DNA from: Pseudobdellovibrionaceae bacterium
GTDB lineage: Bacteria > Bdellovibrionota > UBA1018 > UBA6935
Length of the DNA: 53,661 nucleotides
Direction of reading: 5' to 3'
NCBI GenBank assembly: GCA_002722705.1
Contig: PBMP01000111.1
Location: 1-53,661, forward strand
Part shown: piece by piece, positions 52,841 through 53,661 of the stretch
Position numbering within the stretch: the stretch's first letter is position 1
Layout of the letters: each line of letters begins with the position of its first letter
Program-made: the position numbers and the translations under genes
The notes under the pieces: model-generated
Databases searched by the model: none
What the model was told of the DNA's origin: nothing
Seen by the model: the letters and a program-made list of their open reading frames with translations, nothing else

Positions 52841-53216
52841 CCATCATTCCTGTGCTTCTTAGCGCTTGGATTGTTTTTTGAAGAGTTGATTTTCTAACAA
52901 GAATATAATCGGTATCAAATGTAGAAAGAGCAAAAATACTAATTTTTTCTTTTGCTAGTGGTTCAAGGATTTTTGATAAAATTCCTGTTAAAGAAAAATC
53001 AAGGGGTCCTTCAACTTTGATAAGAGAAAACCCCTCTTCAATAGAGTTAAAATTTTGTTTAAGCAAATAAGATTCTGTAACAATTGAAAGTTCTTCTTGG
53101 GTTTGAGTGATTGAATAAAGTTTACTTTCAAAAACTTCTGGTGGGATTTTAGATTTTATTGGAAGTTTTACAATAGAGTATTCTGAAGGTTGAACTGTTA
53201 AGGTGAGTTTTTGCAT
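52827..53216 (-). CDS. ACT-domain protein (CASTOR-type)
   Basis: The 129-residue protein has two ACT-like halves: LTVQPSEYSIVKLPIKSKIP and the second with IEEGFSLIKVEGPLDFSLTG, then LAKEKISIFALSTFDTDYIL. The latter is the pattern of ACT_7 proteins that sense amino acids. It has no enzymatic domain. A small amino-acid-responsive regulator is likely; ligand and partner are unknown. It stands alone and overlaps the DedA-like gene end. Confidence 0.85.
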   Translation of the reverse strand: MQKLTLTVQPSEYSIVKLPIKSKIPPEVFESKLYSITQTQEELSIVTESYLLKQNFNSIEEGFSLIKVEGPLDFSLTGILSKILEPLAKEKISIFALSTFDTDYILVRKSTLQKTIQALRSTGMMVNEK

Positions 53217-53278
53217 TTTGCTCTATTAGTCTAAATCTTTGTTAAATGCAATCAACAGGAATTTGAATAATTTTAACC

Positions 53279-53420
53279 TTAGAATTTACTGGTAATCAAA
53301 TAAAGAATTAATTTATAACTATTTGTTTTTATTTTATTTTATCTAAAAAATGAGTTGTTTAAGTCAAGTAATTTGATTTAACAAGTAAAAACCAGTTTTT
53401 GAGTTTAGAATTTACTGGTA
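53279..53420. repeat. 16-base direct repeat pair
   Basis: TTAGAATTTACTGGTA occurs at 53279-53294 and again at 53405-53420, 126 bases apart, in an AT-rich intergenic stretch. The repeat is exact. It may be a binding site, part of a short repeat family, or chance in AT-rich DNA. Confidence 0.5.
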
Positions 53421-53422
53421 TT

Positions 53423-53661
53423 TTAATCCACACTCAAAATGTTAAACTCGTATCCATTGCTTAAATTACTGTTGTTATTTTTTCGAATGGAAAGAGAGAG
53501 TGGCATCAGGGCTTTAGAGAGGTAAAACACTTCATTTACAGGCCCTGCGCTTAAGGTGGTATTTAAAGTAAAAAATTGACGACCAGAAAGTTCTGGGGAT
53601 CCTGATGGATAGACTAGAACAGAAGGACTGGAACAGACTTCTGCAAATAAAATAAAAGAAA
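53423..53661 (-). CDS. C-terminal end of an unidentified protein, cut by the window edge
   Basis: Reading leftward from the window edge, one frame is open for 78 codons to a TAA (complement of 53423-53425). The visible residues are beta-strand-like and Ser-rich: VLVYPSGSPELSGRQFFTL, NTTLSAGPVNEVFYLSKAL, and NGYEFNILSVD at the end. This resembles the end of a secreted or surface protein. The start and most of the protein lie outside the window, so I assign no function. Confidence 0.6.
   Translation of the reverse strand, partial: SFILFAEVCSSPSVLVYPSGSPELSGRQFFTLNTTLSAGPVNEVFYLSKALMPLSLSIRKNNNSNLSNGYEFNILSVD

Overview
The window comes from a low-GC, Gram-negative bacterium with an outer membrane. 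It carries many lipobox lipoproteins, outer-membrane barrel candidates, an Mla-type lipid transporter and a Tat component. The gene content and the many orphan secreted proteins suggest a Bdellovibrionota or other former 'deltaproteobacterial' predator-like lineage. That placement is an inference from protein style, not from a marker gene. Almost all genes are intact and densely packed.

Layout. 1-5001 (minus): 2-oxoglutarate dehydrogenase operon sucA-sucB-lpdA, with lpdA running off the left edge. 5002-9705: a gene-poor stretch with a candidate 23-residue membrane peptide and a strong terminator, a lipoprotein that looks like an inactive trypsin homologue, a barrel protein, and a stand-alone mccB. 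9753-12486 (minus): an operon of three related Cys-containing lipoproteins with a perfect terminator. 12641-15825: two secreted orphans, one with 93-residue tandem repeats. 15947-21057: a DUF971 gene and an MMPL/RND exporter divergent from an MlaE permease and an MCE-barrel fusion. 21052-30914: serB, a lectin-fold-like lipoprotein, a nitrilase-family amidase, paired secreted orphans, hisS-dut, a ferritin-like gene broken by one TAA, an EVE gene, and a short cation diffusion facilitator.

31002-45666 looks like an accessory block. It starts at tRNA-Arg(UCG), followed by a degenerate HNH/AP2 protein and a 2553-residue secreted protein with a gingipain-type (C25) protease domain and a CTERM-like sorting tail. 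Then comes a compact, AT-rich cassette: an ABC exporter (permease and ATPase), a radical SAM/SPASM enzyme with an N-terminal PqqD-like domain, a separate PqqD-like protein, an HprK-like kinase, a 57-residue peptide, an S24/S26-type peptidase and an NTP_transf_5-type nucleotidyltransferase. I read this as a ribosomally made, post-translationally modified peptide (RiPP-type) system. The 57-residue peptide at 43545-43718 is the likely substrate, and it has two Cys residues and a C-terminal Ser. This is the most interesting part of the window.

45767-53661 returns to ordinary content: a barrel protein, lemA with two TPM-domain genes, tatA, class II fructose-bisphosphate aldolase, a YhhQ-type queuosine precursor transporter, a membrane orphan, a DedA-like protein, an ACT-domain protein, and the C-terminal end of one more gene at the right edge.
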